A stretch of DNA of 64,000 nucleotides from Acidimicrobiales bacterium (GTDB lineage Bacteria > Actinomycetota > Acidimicrobiia > Acidimicrobiales > MedAcidi-G1), in assembly GCA_029577135.1 (NCBI GenBank), contig JARQPW010000012.1, positions 1 through 64,000 of the forward strand. Reading direction: 5' to 3'. The position numbers were made by a program, and so were the translations under genes. A model generated the notes under the pieces. That model made no database searches. It was not told where the DNA came from and saw nothing but the letters and a program-made list of their open reading frames with translations. This document shows, one piece after another, positions 1 through 8,859 of the stretch. Within the stretch, counting starts at the first letter, position 1. Every line of letters starts with the position of its first letter.

Positions 1-126
1 GCAGGTTCTCCCTATCGGGGCATCCGCAGACCCAGGACCTGAGTCCGTCCCAGCACGACGGGGACCCCGACACACCATTCGTGTCGCCAGTTGTTCGACA
101 CGCGGTGTTGACGGGTTTGCAAATGG

Positions 127-816
127 ATGCCGCCGCCACAGGCCGTCCCCAAGATCAGCGAACTCGACCTCGCAGGAAGCAATCCCGGTTACTTCGACCG
201 ATTCGGGCCGGCGTTGTGGCCGCAGTGCGAGCGAGTCGACGTGCACATATCCATCGATCCGTCGATTGACTCAAGCCTGCGCGCCTCGGCTCGCAGCCTG
301 GCCGTCAACACGATCCTGGAGTTGAACAAGTTGACCGGGCTGACATTGGTCGTGAGAAGTGGTGCCACCGAACAGGACGAGGAGTTCTTCAACCCCGGGG
401 CCGAGCCTGATGTCCCCGGAATCCGGGAACTCGACGTGTTCTGGTACAACACCGCCTCCGACGCTCCATCCGAGCAATTTGGCATTGCCGACGCATGGCA
501 TTCCGGCCCAGACGCGTTGGAGCAGTCCACAAGTGACGGCTCGGTCAACGTGACGTCGAAAGACGCACCGACGCAACAGGCATCGCTGCTTCGTTCCCGA
601 ATCCACCTCTCGATCGAAATCCTCCGCAGGCTCCCCGATGCGAAGATCACCGAACCGTCACAGGCAATGGCGGTCCTGCACGAACTCGCACACATCGTCG
701 GCATCGGCCACTCGACGGCGAGGGACAGCTTCATGTACCCGCGCTTCAACGACCAGACCCGGTTGACGACACCAGACCGGGCCGCCCTCGCCCTGGCCGG
801 CAGCAGGCCCTGCTGA
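127..816 (+). CDS. Matrixin-like zinc metalloprotease
   Basis: This is a 229-residue protein with the extended metzincin zinc motif HELAHIVGIGH at residues 185-195, where three His bind zinc and Glu is the catalytic base. It is followed by SFMYP near residue 203, which resembles the matrixin Met-turn. The rest of the sequence has no recognised domain. The ATG at 127 is the first possible start, because in-frame stops lie at 40 and 109. No signal peptide is visible, although such proteases usually act outside the cell. The true N-terminus may therefore be lost, or lie in another frame upstream through a frameshift. Family assignment is good; substrate is unknown. Confidence 0.75.
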   Translation: MPPPQAVPKISELDLAGSNPGYFDRFGPALWPQCERVDVHISIDPSIDSSLRASARSLAVNTILELNKLTGLTLVVRSGATEQDEEFFNPGAEPDVPGIRELDVFWYNTASDAPSEQFGIADAWHSGPDALEQSTSDGSVNVTSKDAPTQQASLLRSRIHLSIEILRRLPDAKITEPSQAMAVLHELAHIVGIGHSTARDSFMYPRFNDQTRLTTPDRAALALAGSRPC

Positions 817-845
817 CCGCAACCGCCCCTTCGAACCCTACGAAG

Positions 846-1619
846 TCAAGCCCCGGCGTCGCGTTGGTCGATGAGTGTCTGCAACGGAGCGAGGTCGAAC
901 GGGTCGCCGATCATCACGATCAGGTGGTCGACGCCCACATCGGTGTAGCGGTCCACGTCCTCGACGTCGTCCTGGGCAATGCACACCGTCCGTTCGACCT
1001 CGGCAGGGTCGCGGCCCACCTTGGCGCACCAGTCGTCGAGGACCGCCGACAACTCGGCGACGTTCTCCGGCGGGCCGAAGCAGTTCCAGGCATCGGCGTG
1101 CTCGGCGACCAGACGGAGGGTGACCTTGCGCCCTGATCCGCCGATGAGGATCGGCAGCCGGCCGACGGGAGGCGGATTGAGCTGGTCGAGACGGCTCCGC
1201 ATCCTGGGCAGGTCGGCCTCCAACTGCCTGAGGCGGCTGCCGACCGTGCCGAACTCGTAGCCGTACTCCTCGTAGTCCCGCTCGAACCAGCCGGCGCCGA
1301 CGCCAAGGTACATTCGGCCGTCCGAGAGGTGATCGAGCGTGCGGGCCATGTCGGCGAGCAGTTCGGGGTTCCGGTACGAGTTGCCGGTCACCATGGTGCC
1401 GAGCATCGCCTGCCTGGTGTCGGCGGCCATGGCCGACAACAGGGTCCAGGCCTCGAAGTGCTCCAAGTCGGGGTCGCCGTAGAGCGGGTAGAAGTGGTCC
1501 CAGACCCAGATCGAGTCGGCCCCCATGGCGTCGGCCTCCTGCCAGGCGTGGCGCAACGCTCCGACGCTTGTGGCCTGGGGGTGGAGTTGGCAGCCGACCT
1601 TTAGTGACATGCGATTCAT
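846..1619 (-). CDS. LLM class flavin/F420-dependent oxidoreductase
   Basis: This 257-residue luciferase-like TIM-barrel protein begins MNRMSLKVGCQLHPQ. It contains the typical stretch YLGVGAGWFERDYEEYG, which is strongly reminiscent of actinobacterial F420-dependent members, and PILIGGSGRK, a segment often lining the cofactor site. The open frame continues upstream to 1817, but that extension is Pro/Ala/Arg-rich and unlike the family, so the ATG at 1619 is preferred; 1610 is an alternative. Substrate cannot be read from the sequence. The gene points towards the protease gene and appears monocistronic. Confidence 0.85.
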   Translation of the reverse strand: MNRMSLKVGCQLHPQATSVGALRHAWQEADAMGADSIWVWDHFYPLYGDPDLEHFEAWTLLSAMAADTRQAMLGTMVTGNSYRNPELLADMARTLDHLSDGRMYLGVGAGWFERDYEEYGYEFGTVGSRLRQLEADLPRMRSRLDQLNPPPVGRLPILIGGSGRKVTLRLVAEHADAWNCFGPPENVAELSAVLDDWCAKVGRDPAEVERTVCIAQDDVEDVDRYTDVGVDHLIVMIGDPFDLAPLQTLIDQRDAGA

Positions 1620-1864
1620 CTTGGTCGGCGCGGCCACACCTCGACGACTCAGGGCCGAAAGGATCAGACGAGGCGACGGATCACGTTCTGACCCGCACCC
1701 CGCCCGCCACCGGAACTCGGCCGGAGCAGCGCGCCCCGGCACCGCTGAACCGCCCGGAAGGAACTCTCCGGCCCCCCGGCACCCGCCCGGCGCCACCCCC
1801 GCCCCCACCATGACCACCGTGGCGCCTCGCCAAGGGGTTTCGATCCGCGTTACGGTCCGCCCCC

Positions 1865-1937
1865 GGGTCGCTAGCTCATCGGGTAGAGCAGGGGACTTTT
1901 AATCCTCAGGTGCCGGGTTCGAGACCCGGGCGACCCA
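1865..1937 (+). tRNA. tRNA-Lys (TTT)
   Basis: A complete cloverleaf can be drawn. The acceptor stem GGGTCGC/GCGACCC is fully paired. The D-stem is GCTC/GAGC, the anticodon stem GGGGA/TCCTC carries loop CTTTTAA with anticodon TTT, and the T-arm is CCGGG-TTCGAGA-CCCGG. The discriminator is A. The 3' CCA is not encoded, since CCG follows. Confidence 0.97.
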
Positions 1938-1956
1938 CCGGATCCGAGGTGCCCGG

Positions 1957-2931
1957 TCAGGAAGGAGGGCCGAGCACCGAGGCGTGGAAGGCCAGCATGT
2001 CGGCACGGAACAGGTCCGGCTGGTCGCCGACGCTGCCGATGTGGGCACCCCACCGGCCCAGCCCGGCACCGACTGCGGCGAGGAACATGTCGCGATCGGT
2101 GGTAGCGGCATCGGGTCGGCCGGTTGCGGGGTCGATCATGGCCCCGTCGTCATCGACGTAGACGGTCGGGGCTGAGGGGGCGACGGCCGCCTCAGGCACC
2201 TCGTGGACGGCCTCCTGACGGTCGAAGCTGTGCCCAGCCCCGGCCACGATTCGCAGCGAGGCGTCGCCACCACCCAGGCGGATGGCCTGCACCTGGGCCT
2301 GGACCTGCTGGACCGACAGCCAGTCGTCCTGGTCACCGACGATGGCCCGGACCCGGGTCGCACCCACCGTCGGATCGGCGAACTGGTGGCCGCACCACGG
2401 GTAGACGGCGTACACCCCGGCCAGGCCGACGCCGTCGCCCACGACGGGGTCGGCGAAGCGCCGCATGGCCGCCGTCATCACCGCAGAGCCGCCCCTGCTG
2501 TGTCCCTGTGCGCAGACCCGCTTCGGGTCGACCGCCGGGAGCCCGGACAGGACGACCAGGGCAGCCAGCACGTCGAAGGCGCTGGCGGCGAACGAGTACA
2601 GGGTCTGGTTGGCCACCGTCGACACCACGGCCCGTGAACCGAACGGGTCGAGCACGAACACCGCGTAGCCCGCCGCCACCAGGGTCTCGGCATGGGCGAC
2701 GTGGCTGTCGGCGACACCGAGGCTCCCCGGGACGACCATCACCAGGGGTAGGGGCCGGTCGGCGGGCGGCAGGAACAACTTGCCGTCCACGACCACCGGC
2801 TCGCATCCGGCCGGGTCGTCCACGGCCTGGTGGTAGTTGACGGGGTTGGCGCTGGGGACCTCGACGTTCTCTCCGGCCACCCCGGCCAGGGTGATCGCCC
2901 GGTCCCGGAACCGTGTCTCATCGTCCATCAC
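1957..2931 (-). CDS. Dienelactone hydrolase-like alpha/beta hydrolase
   Basis: This 324-residue alpha/beta hydrolase shows a probable nucleophile Ser145 in GHSRGG, an acid residue in VGDQDD around 200-203, and catalytic His234 in GAGHSFD. The arrangement and the C-terminal lid match the dienelactone hydrolase/acetyl-xylan esterase-like group. The start is the first of two adjacent ATGs (2931, 2928). No signal peptide is seen, so it is probably cytosolic. The desaturase gene lies 39 bp upstream in the same direction. The substrate, probably an ester or lactone, is unknown. Confidence 0.8.
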   Translation of the reverse strand: MMDDETRFRDRAITLAGVAGENVEVPSANPVNYHQAVDDPAGCEPVVVDGKLFLPPADRPLPLVMVVPGSLGVADSHVAHAETLVAAGYAVFVLDPFGSRAVVSTVANQTLYSFAASAFDVLAALVVLSGLPAVDPKRVCAQGHSRGGSAVMTAAMRRFADPVVGDGVGLAGVYAVYPWCGHQFADPTVGATRVRAIVGDQDDWLSVQQVQAQVQAIRLGGGDASLRIVAGAGHSFDRQEAVHEVPEAAVAPSAPTVYVDDDGAMIDPATGRPDAATTDRDMFLAAVGAGLGRWGAHIGSVGDQPDLFRADMLAFHASVLGPPS

Positions 2932-2970
2932 TGAGATCCTAGGCGGGAGGGAGGATTCGGCTTCCGGTCC

Positions 2971-3903
2971 TCAGGCGCCGGGTTCCAGGCCGGCGGCGGC
3001 CCGCTCCCTCGGGTGGACCGGATGGTCGAACGGACGCAGCAGGTGGCGGACGAACACCACGCCGTAGCCGCGGTGGTGTCCCGCCCCGGCGGCGGTCCTC
3101 TCGTCGGAGTCGAGGTCGTCGGCAAGGGCCGACAGCCGATACCACGGCACCGACGGCTGCTCGTGGTGGGTGTCGTGCAGCGTGTTCTCGAGGAACAGCA
3201 GGCGCCACGGCCACGACGCCCGCACGATCGCCGAGCGGGTGGCGTCGCCCTCGACGTAGCGGTGCTCGAGGTACGACCGCACGAGGCTGAGGCCGTTGCC
3301 GGCATAGACCCCCAGCAGGTACACCCACAACGGAATCCCCGCCACGGCGACCACCAGCCAGGCCACGAACGCCGCCGCCACGAGGTGCCCCGTCCACCAG
3401 CGCAGCAGGCGGCCGTCGCCGGAGCGGACCTCCCCCACGTCGCGGCGCAGCATCGACACGTTCTCGACGATCGGCCCCAACAGCATGCGACCCAGCAGCG
3501 TGTGGTGAGCCAGCAGGAACGCCCGGCCGACAGGCGTCGCCCGCGACCAGGTGGCCGCCGTGACGTAGAAACACTCGGGGTCGGTGGTCGGGTCGGTGAG
3601 GTCGGTACAGGCGTGGTGGCGCAGGTGCGAACGCCGGTAGACGCGGAACGGCAGGCGCAGGCTGATCGGGATCGATCCAACCAACTCGTTGGCGAACGAA
3701 CTGGAGAACGGATGCCCGTGCAGGGCCTCATGCTGAAGCGAGCCGTGCCAGGCGATCACCACGGCCAGCAGGGCGAGCGTGGCCGGCCACGGCAACGACC
3801 CGTGCACGAACAGGACCGCCACCCAGCCGCCGTAGACGCCGGCGGCCACCGCCACCGTGGGCCACTCGACGCGGGGTCCGGTCACCGTACGGCCAGAGTC
3901 CAC
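2971..3903 (-). CDS. Membrane fatty acid desaturase family protein
   Basis: This 310-residue integral membrane protein carries the di-iron histidine boxes of the desaturase/hydroxylase family: QHEALHGH at 57-64, HLRHH at 93-97 and HDTHH at 243-247. An additional EHRYVEG follows the last long hydrophobic segment. Hydrophobic stretches lie near residues 17-55 and 172-205. It should use O2 and reduced ferredoxin or cytochrome to desaturate or hydroxylate a lipid or carotenoid-like chain. It belongs to a minus-strand run with the hydrolase genes on either side. Substrate is not deducible. Confidence 0.85.
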   Translation of the reverse strand: MDSGRTVTGPRVEWPTVAVAAGVYGGWVAVLFVHGSLPWPATLALLAVVIAWHGSLQHEALHGHPFSSSFANELVGSIPISLRLPFRVYRRSHLRHHACTDLTDPTTDPECFYVTAATWSRATPVGRAFLLAHHTLLGRMLLGPIVENVSMLRRDVGEVRSGDGRLLRWWTGHLVAAAFVAWLVVAVAGIPLWVYLLGVYAGNGLSLVRSYLEHRYVEGDATRSAIVRASWPWRLLFLENTLHDTHHEQPSVPWYRLSALADDLDSDERTAAGAGHHRGYGVVFVRHLLRPFDHPVHPRERAAAGLEPGA

Positions 3904-3946
3904 GGACGGGCAATCTACGGCCGACGCCAGCCGAAAGCCAACGACA

Positions 3947-4726
3947 TCAGCCGTCCCGGTGGCGCAGCAGGAAGTCGAGCACCGGCGGCAGCACCCGGTC
4001 GGGGCCCTCGACGAGGATCGAGTGCTTGAGGTCGGCGAGGACCACGAGTTCCGAATCCGGCAGGGCCTCGTCGATCACGGCGTTGAGCCGCGGGTTGCAG
4101 CCCCCGTCGAACTCGCCCGTCAGCACCAAGCAGGGGCATCGGACCTGCGGCAGCCAGGCCAGCATCTCTGTCGAGGCGTACACGTCGAACACGCTCAGGA
4201 ACACGTCCTCGGGCGTGCCGAGCACCTGGGCGATGCGGTGCTCGATGACGTCGGGGCGTGCGGCGATGAAGTCGTCCGTGTACCAACGCTCCGCGAGCGT
4301 GGTGAGCACCGCTTCGACGCCCTGTTCCCGCATCGCCGCCACGACGCCCTTGACCCCGGCGCTGTCCTCGGCGGTGCGTCCGGCCGCAGTCGACAGCAGC
4401 ACGACCGACGCCGTGCGATCGGGGTGCGCCCGGGCGTAGGCGGGGCCGATCTGGCCGCCCAGCGAATGTCCCATGACGTGGATCCGGTCGTGACCGAGCC
4501 GTGTACGCAGGGCCTCCAGGTCGTCGACCAGTTCGTCCAGCGAATAGGGCACCGGCGGCACCGGGCTGCCTCCGTGGCCCCGCAGGTCGTAGGCAACACA
4601 GGTGAAGTGCTCCGACAGGGCCGGCAGGAGGGCGTCCCAGGTGGTGCGGCGCGAACCGATGCCGTGCACCAAGTAGAGGGGCGGCCCCTCGCCGGTGACG
4701 GTGTGTGCGACGTCGACGGCGGGCAT
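3947..4726 (-). CDS. Alpha/beta fold hydrolase
   Basis: This 259-residue protein has a canonical alpha/beta hydrolase core. It shows the oxyanion HG at 21-22, the LRGHGGS turn near 48-54, nucleophile Ser88 in GHSLGG, an acid in LTGEFDGG and the C-terminal His in DLKHSI. The closest broad resemblance is to 3-oxoadipate enol-lactonase or haloperoxidase-like esterases. The gene sits 22 bp after the stop of the upstream LLM oxidoreductase gene, suggesting cotranscription and possibly consecutive steps in degradation of one compound. Confidence 0.82.
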   Translation of the reverse strand: MPAVDVAHTVTGEGPPLYLVHGIGSRRTTWDALLPALSEHFTCVAYDLRGHGGSPVPPVPYSLDELVDDLEALRTRLGHDRIHVMGHSLGGQIGPAYARAHPDRTASVVLLSTAAGRTAEDSAGVKGVVAAMREQGVEAVLTTLAERWYTDDFIAARPDVIEHRIAQVLGTPEDVFLSVFDVYASTEMLAWLPQVRCPCLVLTGEFDGGCNPRLNAVIDEALPDSELVVLADLKHSILVEGPDRVLPPVLDFLLRHRDG

Positions 4727-4748
4727 GCGGATCGGGTCCTTCGGTGGA

Positions 4749-5789
4749 TCAGGCGGGAACGTCGGCGGATGTCGGCGCGAAGTGTGGCATCACCTCGCTG
4801 GCGAAGCGTTCCATGGCCTCGAGGTGCTCCTCCTGGGGCTGGCCCATGTTGGAGGAGAGGATGATCTCGTCGATGCCAGCCTCGTGGTACTCGGCCAACC
4901 GGTCGACCATCTCCTCCGGTGGGCAGATGATGAGGTTCTCGTCCAACTCGTCGACGGTCCTGGCGCACGGCAGCGGTGCGATGCAACCGTTGCTCACGAG
5001 GCCCGGGCCGGTGAAAACGTTGTCGAACCGCCCGTAGTAGTCATGCGCCCGCTCGAGCGACTCGCGGGCGTGCGCTGCGTCGGCGGCACAGTAGATGACC
5101 CGGGACATCATCATCCGCAGGTTCTCGCCGGCCGCGCCCATCCCGGCCTTGGCCTCCTTGTGGGCGGCGACCTGCTGGCGGAACAGCTCCGGGGCGCCGG
5201 ACAGCGGCGTGGTCTGGATGTTGAAGCCCCGCTTCGTGCAGGCGGCGATCCCCGGGGGGTTCATCACGGCCACCATGATCGGCGGCATCGGCAGCGTCAT
5301 CGGCCGGGGCATGATCGTCAGCGGCTCGAAGTCGTACCAGTCGCCGTGCCACTCGACCTCCTCACCGGTCAGGAGGGCGATCAGCACGTCGAGGCTCTCG
5401 TCGAACTTCTCCTTCGACGACTCGATGGGCGACCCCATGCGGGCCATCTCGTAGGCGAAGGCGCCACGACCCACCCCGACGACGAGCCGCCCGTCCGTGA
5501 GGATGTCGGCCTGCACGATCTCGCCGGCGAGGATCCGCATGTCGTGGAGCGGCAGGACGACCACCGAGGTGACCAGTTCGAGGCGTTCGGTCACGCCGGC
5601 CACCTTCACCGCCATCAGCAGCGGCGACGGGGTGAGTAGCACGTTGATGAGGTGGTGCTCGGGCAGCGTCACGCCGCGGTATCCGAGACGCTCGGCCGCC
5701 ACAGCCTGCTCGACCATGTCCGCGTAGAGCCGCCGGCCCCCGTATTCCGGGTCCGGGTAGTAGCTGGAGAGGAAGTGGTTGAAGTCCAT
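4749..5789 (-). CDS. LLM class flavin-dependent oxidoreductase
   Basis: This 346-residue luciferase-like monooxygenase family protein starts MDFNHFLSSYYPDPEYGG and has the LPEHH segment of the bacterial luciferase alpha-like group, then GVGRGAFAYEMARMG. It is longer than the other LLM protein in the window and belongs to a different subgroup, probably FMNH2-using. The frame extends to 5867, but the 26 extra residues do not fit the family, so ATG 5789 was chosen. It is probably the first gene of a two-gene unit with the downstream hydrolase. Confidence 0.85.
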   Translation of the reverse strand: MDFNHFLSSYYPDPEYGGRRLYADMVEQAVAAERLGYRGVTLPEHHLINVLLTPSPLLMAVKVAGVTERLELVTSVVVLPLHDMRILAGEIVQADILTDGRLVVGVGRGAFAYEMARMGSPIESSKEKFDESLDVLIALLTGEEVEWHGDWYDFEPLTIMPRPMTLPMPPIMVAVMNPPGIAACTKRGFNIQTTPLSGAPELFRQQVAAHKEAKAGMGAAGENLRMMMSRVIYCAADAAHARESLERAHDYYGRFDNVFTGPGLVSNGCIAPLPCARTVDELDENLIICPPEEMVDRLAEYHEAGIDEIILSSNMGQPQEEHLEAMERFASEVMPHFAPTSADVPA

Positions 5790-5895
5790 CGCTCGTTCCG
5801 GGATCGCCGGACCCTCAATGGGCCCGGTGCGTCCCGGAAGTATGCGGCACACGGAATCCCCTGCCAAGCGCAGCGCCCTGCGCCCGAGGGCGTGC

Positions 5896-6291
5896 TCAGC
5901 CCGCCTCGCCCCGGTCGTCGGTCTCGTCCGCCTCGTCGTCCTCGGGCTTCCAGTCCGCCCAGCCCGGCGCCGAGCCGGTCCGTATCACGCGGAAGAACAC
6001 GGCCCGCTCGTGCAACGTCCGGGCCGACTCCTGCTCGTCGTCGGGAAGGCCGTCGATGCGCCCACGCTCCTCGTCGTCGGCCCAGGTGGTGCCCTCAATC
6101 CAGCCCAGCGGGTGGGTCATCGGCAGTCGTGGCGACAGGCGGTTGTGGAGCCGCACCACCGCACGCGGCCAACGTCGGAGTGCGGACGGCGCCCAGTCGG
6201 GCTGCCCTTCAAGGTGGGCGAAGTGCTCGACCAGGAGGCGCTTGTTCAGTTCCCGCTCAGCCGACGAGGGAAGGGGGCCACCGGCGTTCAC
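5896..6291 (-). CDS. Hypothetical protein, coupled to the GH3 gene
   Basis: This protein of about 131 residues is not recognised. It is charged, with an Asp/Glu-rich C-terminus (residues after KPEDDE) and Trp-containing segments, and has no membrane segment. The GTG at 6291 overlaps the stop of the GH3 gene in a GTGA quartet, typical of translational coupling. An upstream ATG at 6306 would give 136 residues. It is probably translated with the GH3 enzyme, but nothing in the sequence says what it does. Confidence 0.6.
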   Translation of the reverse strand: MNAGGPLPSSAERELNKRLLVEHFAHLEGQPDWAPSALRRWPRAVVRLHNRLSPRLPMTHPLGWIEGTTWADDEERGRIDGLPDDEQESARTLHERAVFFRVIRTGSAPGWADWKPEDDEADETDDRGEAG

Positions 6292-7529
6292 GAAACCAGT
6301 GTGCACGGATCGACGCCGCGAAGCGCGAATGCCCGCCCCACGGCCTCGTTCAGGCGTGCCTCATCCAGTCTCCCGTCGTCGAGCGCCGTAACGATCTCCC
6401 AGGCGGCCGGGATCACATTCTCCTCGCCACCGGTGATCAGCAGGTCGGCGCCCGCCACCAGTGCGAGCACCGCCGCCTTCGACAGCGTTGCGACCTCCTC
6501 GATGGCGCCCATGGCGAGGTCGTCGGTGAAGACCACGCCGTCGAAGCCCAGGTCCTTCCGGAGCAGGCCGGTGATGGCCTCCGGCGAGAGGCTCGCCGGC
6601 ATGCCCTCCGTGAGACCCGGCACGTCGAGGTGCCCGACCATCACGCCCATGCCCTCGATCAGGTCGTGCCACGGCAGGAGGTCGATGTCCGACAGTTCCT
6701 CGAACGGCGGCGTTTCCGGCAGGTCCTCGTGGCTGTCGGCGTCGGCGCGCCCGTGCCCCGGGAAGTGCTTGGCCACCGGGACGAGGCCGCCCTCGAGTAC
6801 GCCGGCGGCAAACGCCCGCCCGTAGGCCACGACCACCTCCGGTTCGTCACCGAACGATCGTGAGCCGATGCCGGGACCCGCCCCGACGTCGAGCACCGGC
6901 GCCAGGTTGACCGTGAAGCCCAGGTCCGCCATTGCCGCCATCCGGTCGGCGACCACCACGCGGACCTGCCGGGGCTCCAACTCGGTCAGCCCATAGGCGG
7001 ACGGAAGCCGTCCGAGGAGCCCGTCGAGGTGCTGCACGCTCCCGCCCTCCTCGTCGACGGCGATGACCAGTCGGTCGATCATCGACGACTCCTGCAACGA
7101 GTCGATCGCGTCGGCGATCCCCTCGTCCGGCTTCCCGATGAGGACCACTCCCCCGATCAGCCCACGCTCCGCCAGGGCGACGACGTCCACCAGGTCCGCC
7201 TGCTCGACGACCGGCAACAGCACCTGGCCGATGCGCGTGGCGGGGGGCAGTTGAGCGACGCACTCGGCGTCCGTCGGCCCGGGTGGTGCCGTCGTGGTGG
7301 TCGTCGTGGACGTCGTCGTCGTGGTGGTCGACGTGGACGTCGTCGTCGTAGTGGTCGACGTGGTGCTCGACGTGGTGCTCGACGTGGTGCTCGACGTGGT
7401 GCTCGACATCGTCGAACTCGTCGAAGTTGAACTCGTCGTCGTCTCGACGACCGTCGTGGTCGGAGGCGCGACCGTTTCCGACGACCCACAACCCGCAAGG
7501 ACCGCGGCAACCAGCACCGCCTTCAACAT
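6288..7529 (-). CDS. Glycoside hydrolase family 3 lipoprotein (NagZ-like)
   Basis: The 413-residue protein begins MLKAVLVAAVLAGCGSS, a lipoprotein signal with lipobox LAGC. A Thr/Ser-only linker of roughly 60 residues follows, then a single GH3 catalytic domain. That domain contains KHFPGHG with the SHEDLP segment, and FTDDLAMGAI holding the Asp nucleophile, both diagnostic of beta-N-acetylhexosaminidases. The likely role is trimming GlcNAc from muropeptides or other glycans outside the membrane. A GTG at 7535 is an alternative start. It is divergent from another protein with a Ser/Thr linker. Confidence 0.88.
   Translation of the reverse strand: MLKAVLVAAVLAGCGSSETVAPPTTTVVETTTSSTSTSSTMSSTTSSTTSSTTSSTTSTTTTTTSTSTTTTTTSTTTTTTAPPGPTDAECVAQLPPATRIGQVLLPVVEQADLVDVVALAERGLIGGVVLIGKPDEGIADAIDSLQESSMIDRLVIAVDEEGGSVQHLDGLLGRLPSAYGLTELEPRQVRVVVADRMAAMADLGFTVNLAPVLDVGAGPGIGSRSFGDEPEVVVAYGRAFAAGVLEGGLVPVAKHFPGHGRADADSHEDLPETPPFEELSDIDLLPWHDLIEGMGVMVGHLDVPGLTEGMPASLSPEAITGLLRKDLGFDGVVFTDDLAMGAIEEVATLSKAAVLALVAGADLLITGGEENVIPAAWEIVTALDDGRLDEARLNEAVGRAFALRGVDPCTLVS
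7357..7404. repeat. Four tandem 12-bp repeats in the GH3 linker
   Basis: The unit gacgtggtgctc is repeated four times without error inside the Thr/Ser linker coding region. It lies within a wider low-complexity tract of about 7280-7445 made of gtc/gac/gtg triplets. Repeat number could vary by slippage, changing linker length by four residues per unit without a frameshift. Confidence 0.9.
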
Positions 7530-7606
7530 CCGCACAACGGCTAGTGCATCACATTCCGGGCCGGGGCGCACGAACCCAACCGGGTTGCTGTTCTACGCTC
7601 GCCGAC

Positions 7607-8278
7607 ATGCGGTCGCTCTCCGTCGCCGGCATCGCCCTGGTACTCGTCACCTTCGTGCTGTTCCTCGGCACCTGCAGCAGGACGGAGGACGACACACCCG
7701 CCCCTACGACGACCACGAGCACGTCGACCACGAGCACGTCGTCGACCACGACGACCACGACCACGCTCGACCCGGCCTCGCTCGGGACGCTCCCCCCCGT
7801 CGAGGGGATCGGCTCGCCGAAGCTCGGAACCACCTCGTCGGTGACCACGGTCGGGCTCGACACCGTCTACTTCGGCATGACGGCCGCCGACGCGCAGATC
7901 GCCGCCGGCAGCCGTTTCACGCCGATCACCCCGGTGGACGACTGCTTCCTCGTGACGCCTGACGACGCCCTGGAGGGCATCACGTTCTGGATCGTCAGCG
8001 GCACCGTCGAGCGGGTCGACATCGACACCGACGAGATCACCACGCGCTCGGGCGCCGGCATCGGCGACACCGAGAACCGGATCACCAACATGTTCCCCGA
8101 TCGCATCCAGGCCTCGCCGCTGCCCGACGGCTCCGGCAACCTGCTGGCCTTCGTCCCCCGGGACGAGTCCGACCGGGAGTTCCGGGTCATGTTCCAGACC
8201 GACGGCGAAAAGGTCGTCCGAATGTGGGCGGGCCGCCTGCCCTGGGCTGCGGAACTCGGGGGCTGCCCGGTGGGCTAG
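7607..8278 (+). CDS. Putative lipoprotein/secreted protein with Ser/Thr linker
   Basis: This protein of 223 residues starts MRSLSVAGIALVLVTFVLF with a hydrophobic signal ending LGTC. That is a poor lipobox because Thr rather than Gly/Ala precedes Cys. A Thr/Ser linker of about 25 residues follows, then a globular domain with the pattern VYFGMTAADAQIAAG, seen in small secreted actinobacterial proteins of unknown role. The start at 7607 is chosen because it begins the signal. The gene diverges from the GH3 lipoprotein gene, so both may be expressed together. Function unknown. Confidence 0.75.
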   Translation: MRSLSVAGIALVLVTFVLFLGTCSRTEDDTPAPTTTTSTSTTSTSSTTTTTTTLDPASLGTLPPVEGIGSPKLGTTSSVTTVGLDTVYFGMTAADAQIAAGSRFTPITPVDDCFLVTPDDALEGITFWIVSGTVERVDIDTDEITTRSGAGIGDTENRITNMFPDRIQASPLPDGSGNLLAFVPRDESDREFRVMFQTDGEKVVRMWAGRLPWAAELGGCPVG

Positions 8279-8814
8279 GAACCGTCCACGAGCAGCTCGA
8301 GCAGGCGCCCACCGTCGGTGAGGCGGTGCTCGACGCCGGATGGAAGCGTCCCGACCCCGATCGGGGCCTTCGCCGACATGACGAGGGCAGCCTCGTCTCC
8401 ACGACGCCACGCGGACACCTCGACGACGGTGCCGTCCACGCGTGCCGCAGCCAGGGCCTCCACCAGGGGTTTCGGCGCCGTGCCGACCAACCCTTCCGGG
8501 ACAGGAGCACCGTCTCCTCCCGGCCAGCGGCCCACCTCATCCCACGCTCCCGGCCTTCGACCCGGCGCAAGCCGGAGGCCGGCAGACTTCAGGCGCCCGA
8601 GCAGTTCACGACCACCCACGGACTCCGCACCCAGGGCGAGCGCATGGTCCCGGACCTCGGCGGTCACGTCGTAGTGGTCACCCTGGAAGGCCATGCGGCG
8701 CAGCCCCAGGCCGGCGGCGAAGGCGTGCAGCTCCTCGTAGCCCGCATCGCTCACGAGATGGGCCCAGCGTCGACCGCGCCAGGGCCAGATCGCCTCGTCC
8801 ACAAGGATCGCCAT
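8275..8814 (-). CDS. DUF4031 domain-containing protein
   Basis: This 179-residue protein begins MAILVDEAIWPWRGRRWAHL and contains EELHAFAAGLGLRRMAFQGDHYDV, the signature of the DUF4031 family, whose biochemical role is not established. The family domain fills the N-terminal half; the C-terminal half looks variable. The frame continues to 9003, but only the ATG at 8814 starts where the family starts. Its stop overlaps the stop of the convergent plus-strand gene by 4 bp. Confidence 0.8.
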   Translation of the reverse strand: MAILVDEAIWPWRGRRWAHLVSDAGYEELHAFAAGLGLRRMAFQGDHYDVTAEVRDHALALGAESVGGRELLGRLKSAGLRLAPGRRPGAWDEVGRWPGGDGAPVPEGLVGTAPKPLVEALAAARVDGTVVEVSAWRRGDEAALVMSAKAPIGVGTLPSGVEHRLTDGGRLLELLVDGS

Positions 8815-8859
8815 ACCCCATGCTGGGCCGGCCGAGCGCCAAAGTGCCACACTTGCGCC

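Noticed and set aside
7280-7445. Possible CRISPR-like or regulatory repeat array
   Set aside because: The 12-bp units are contiguous without spacers and encode Thr/Ser linker in frame.
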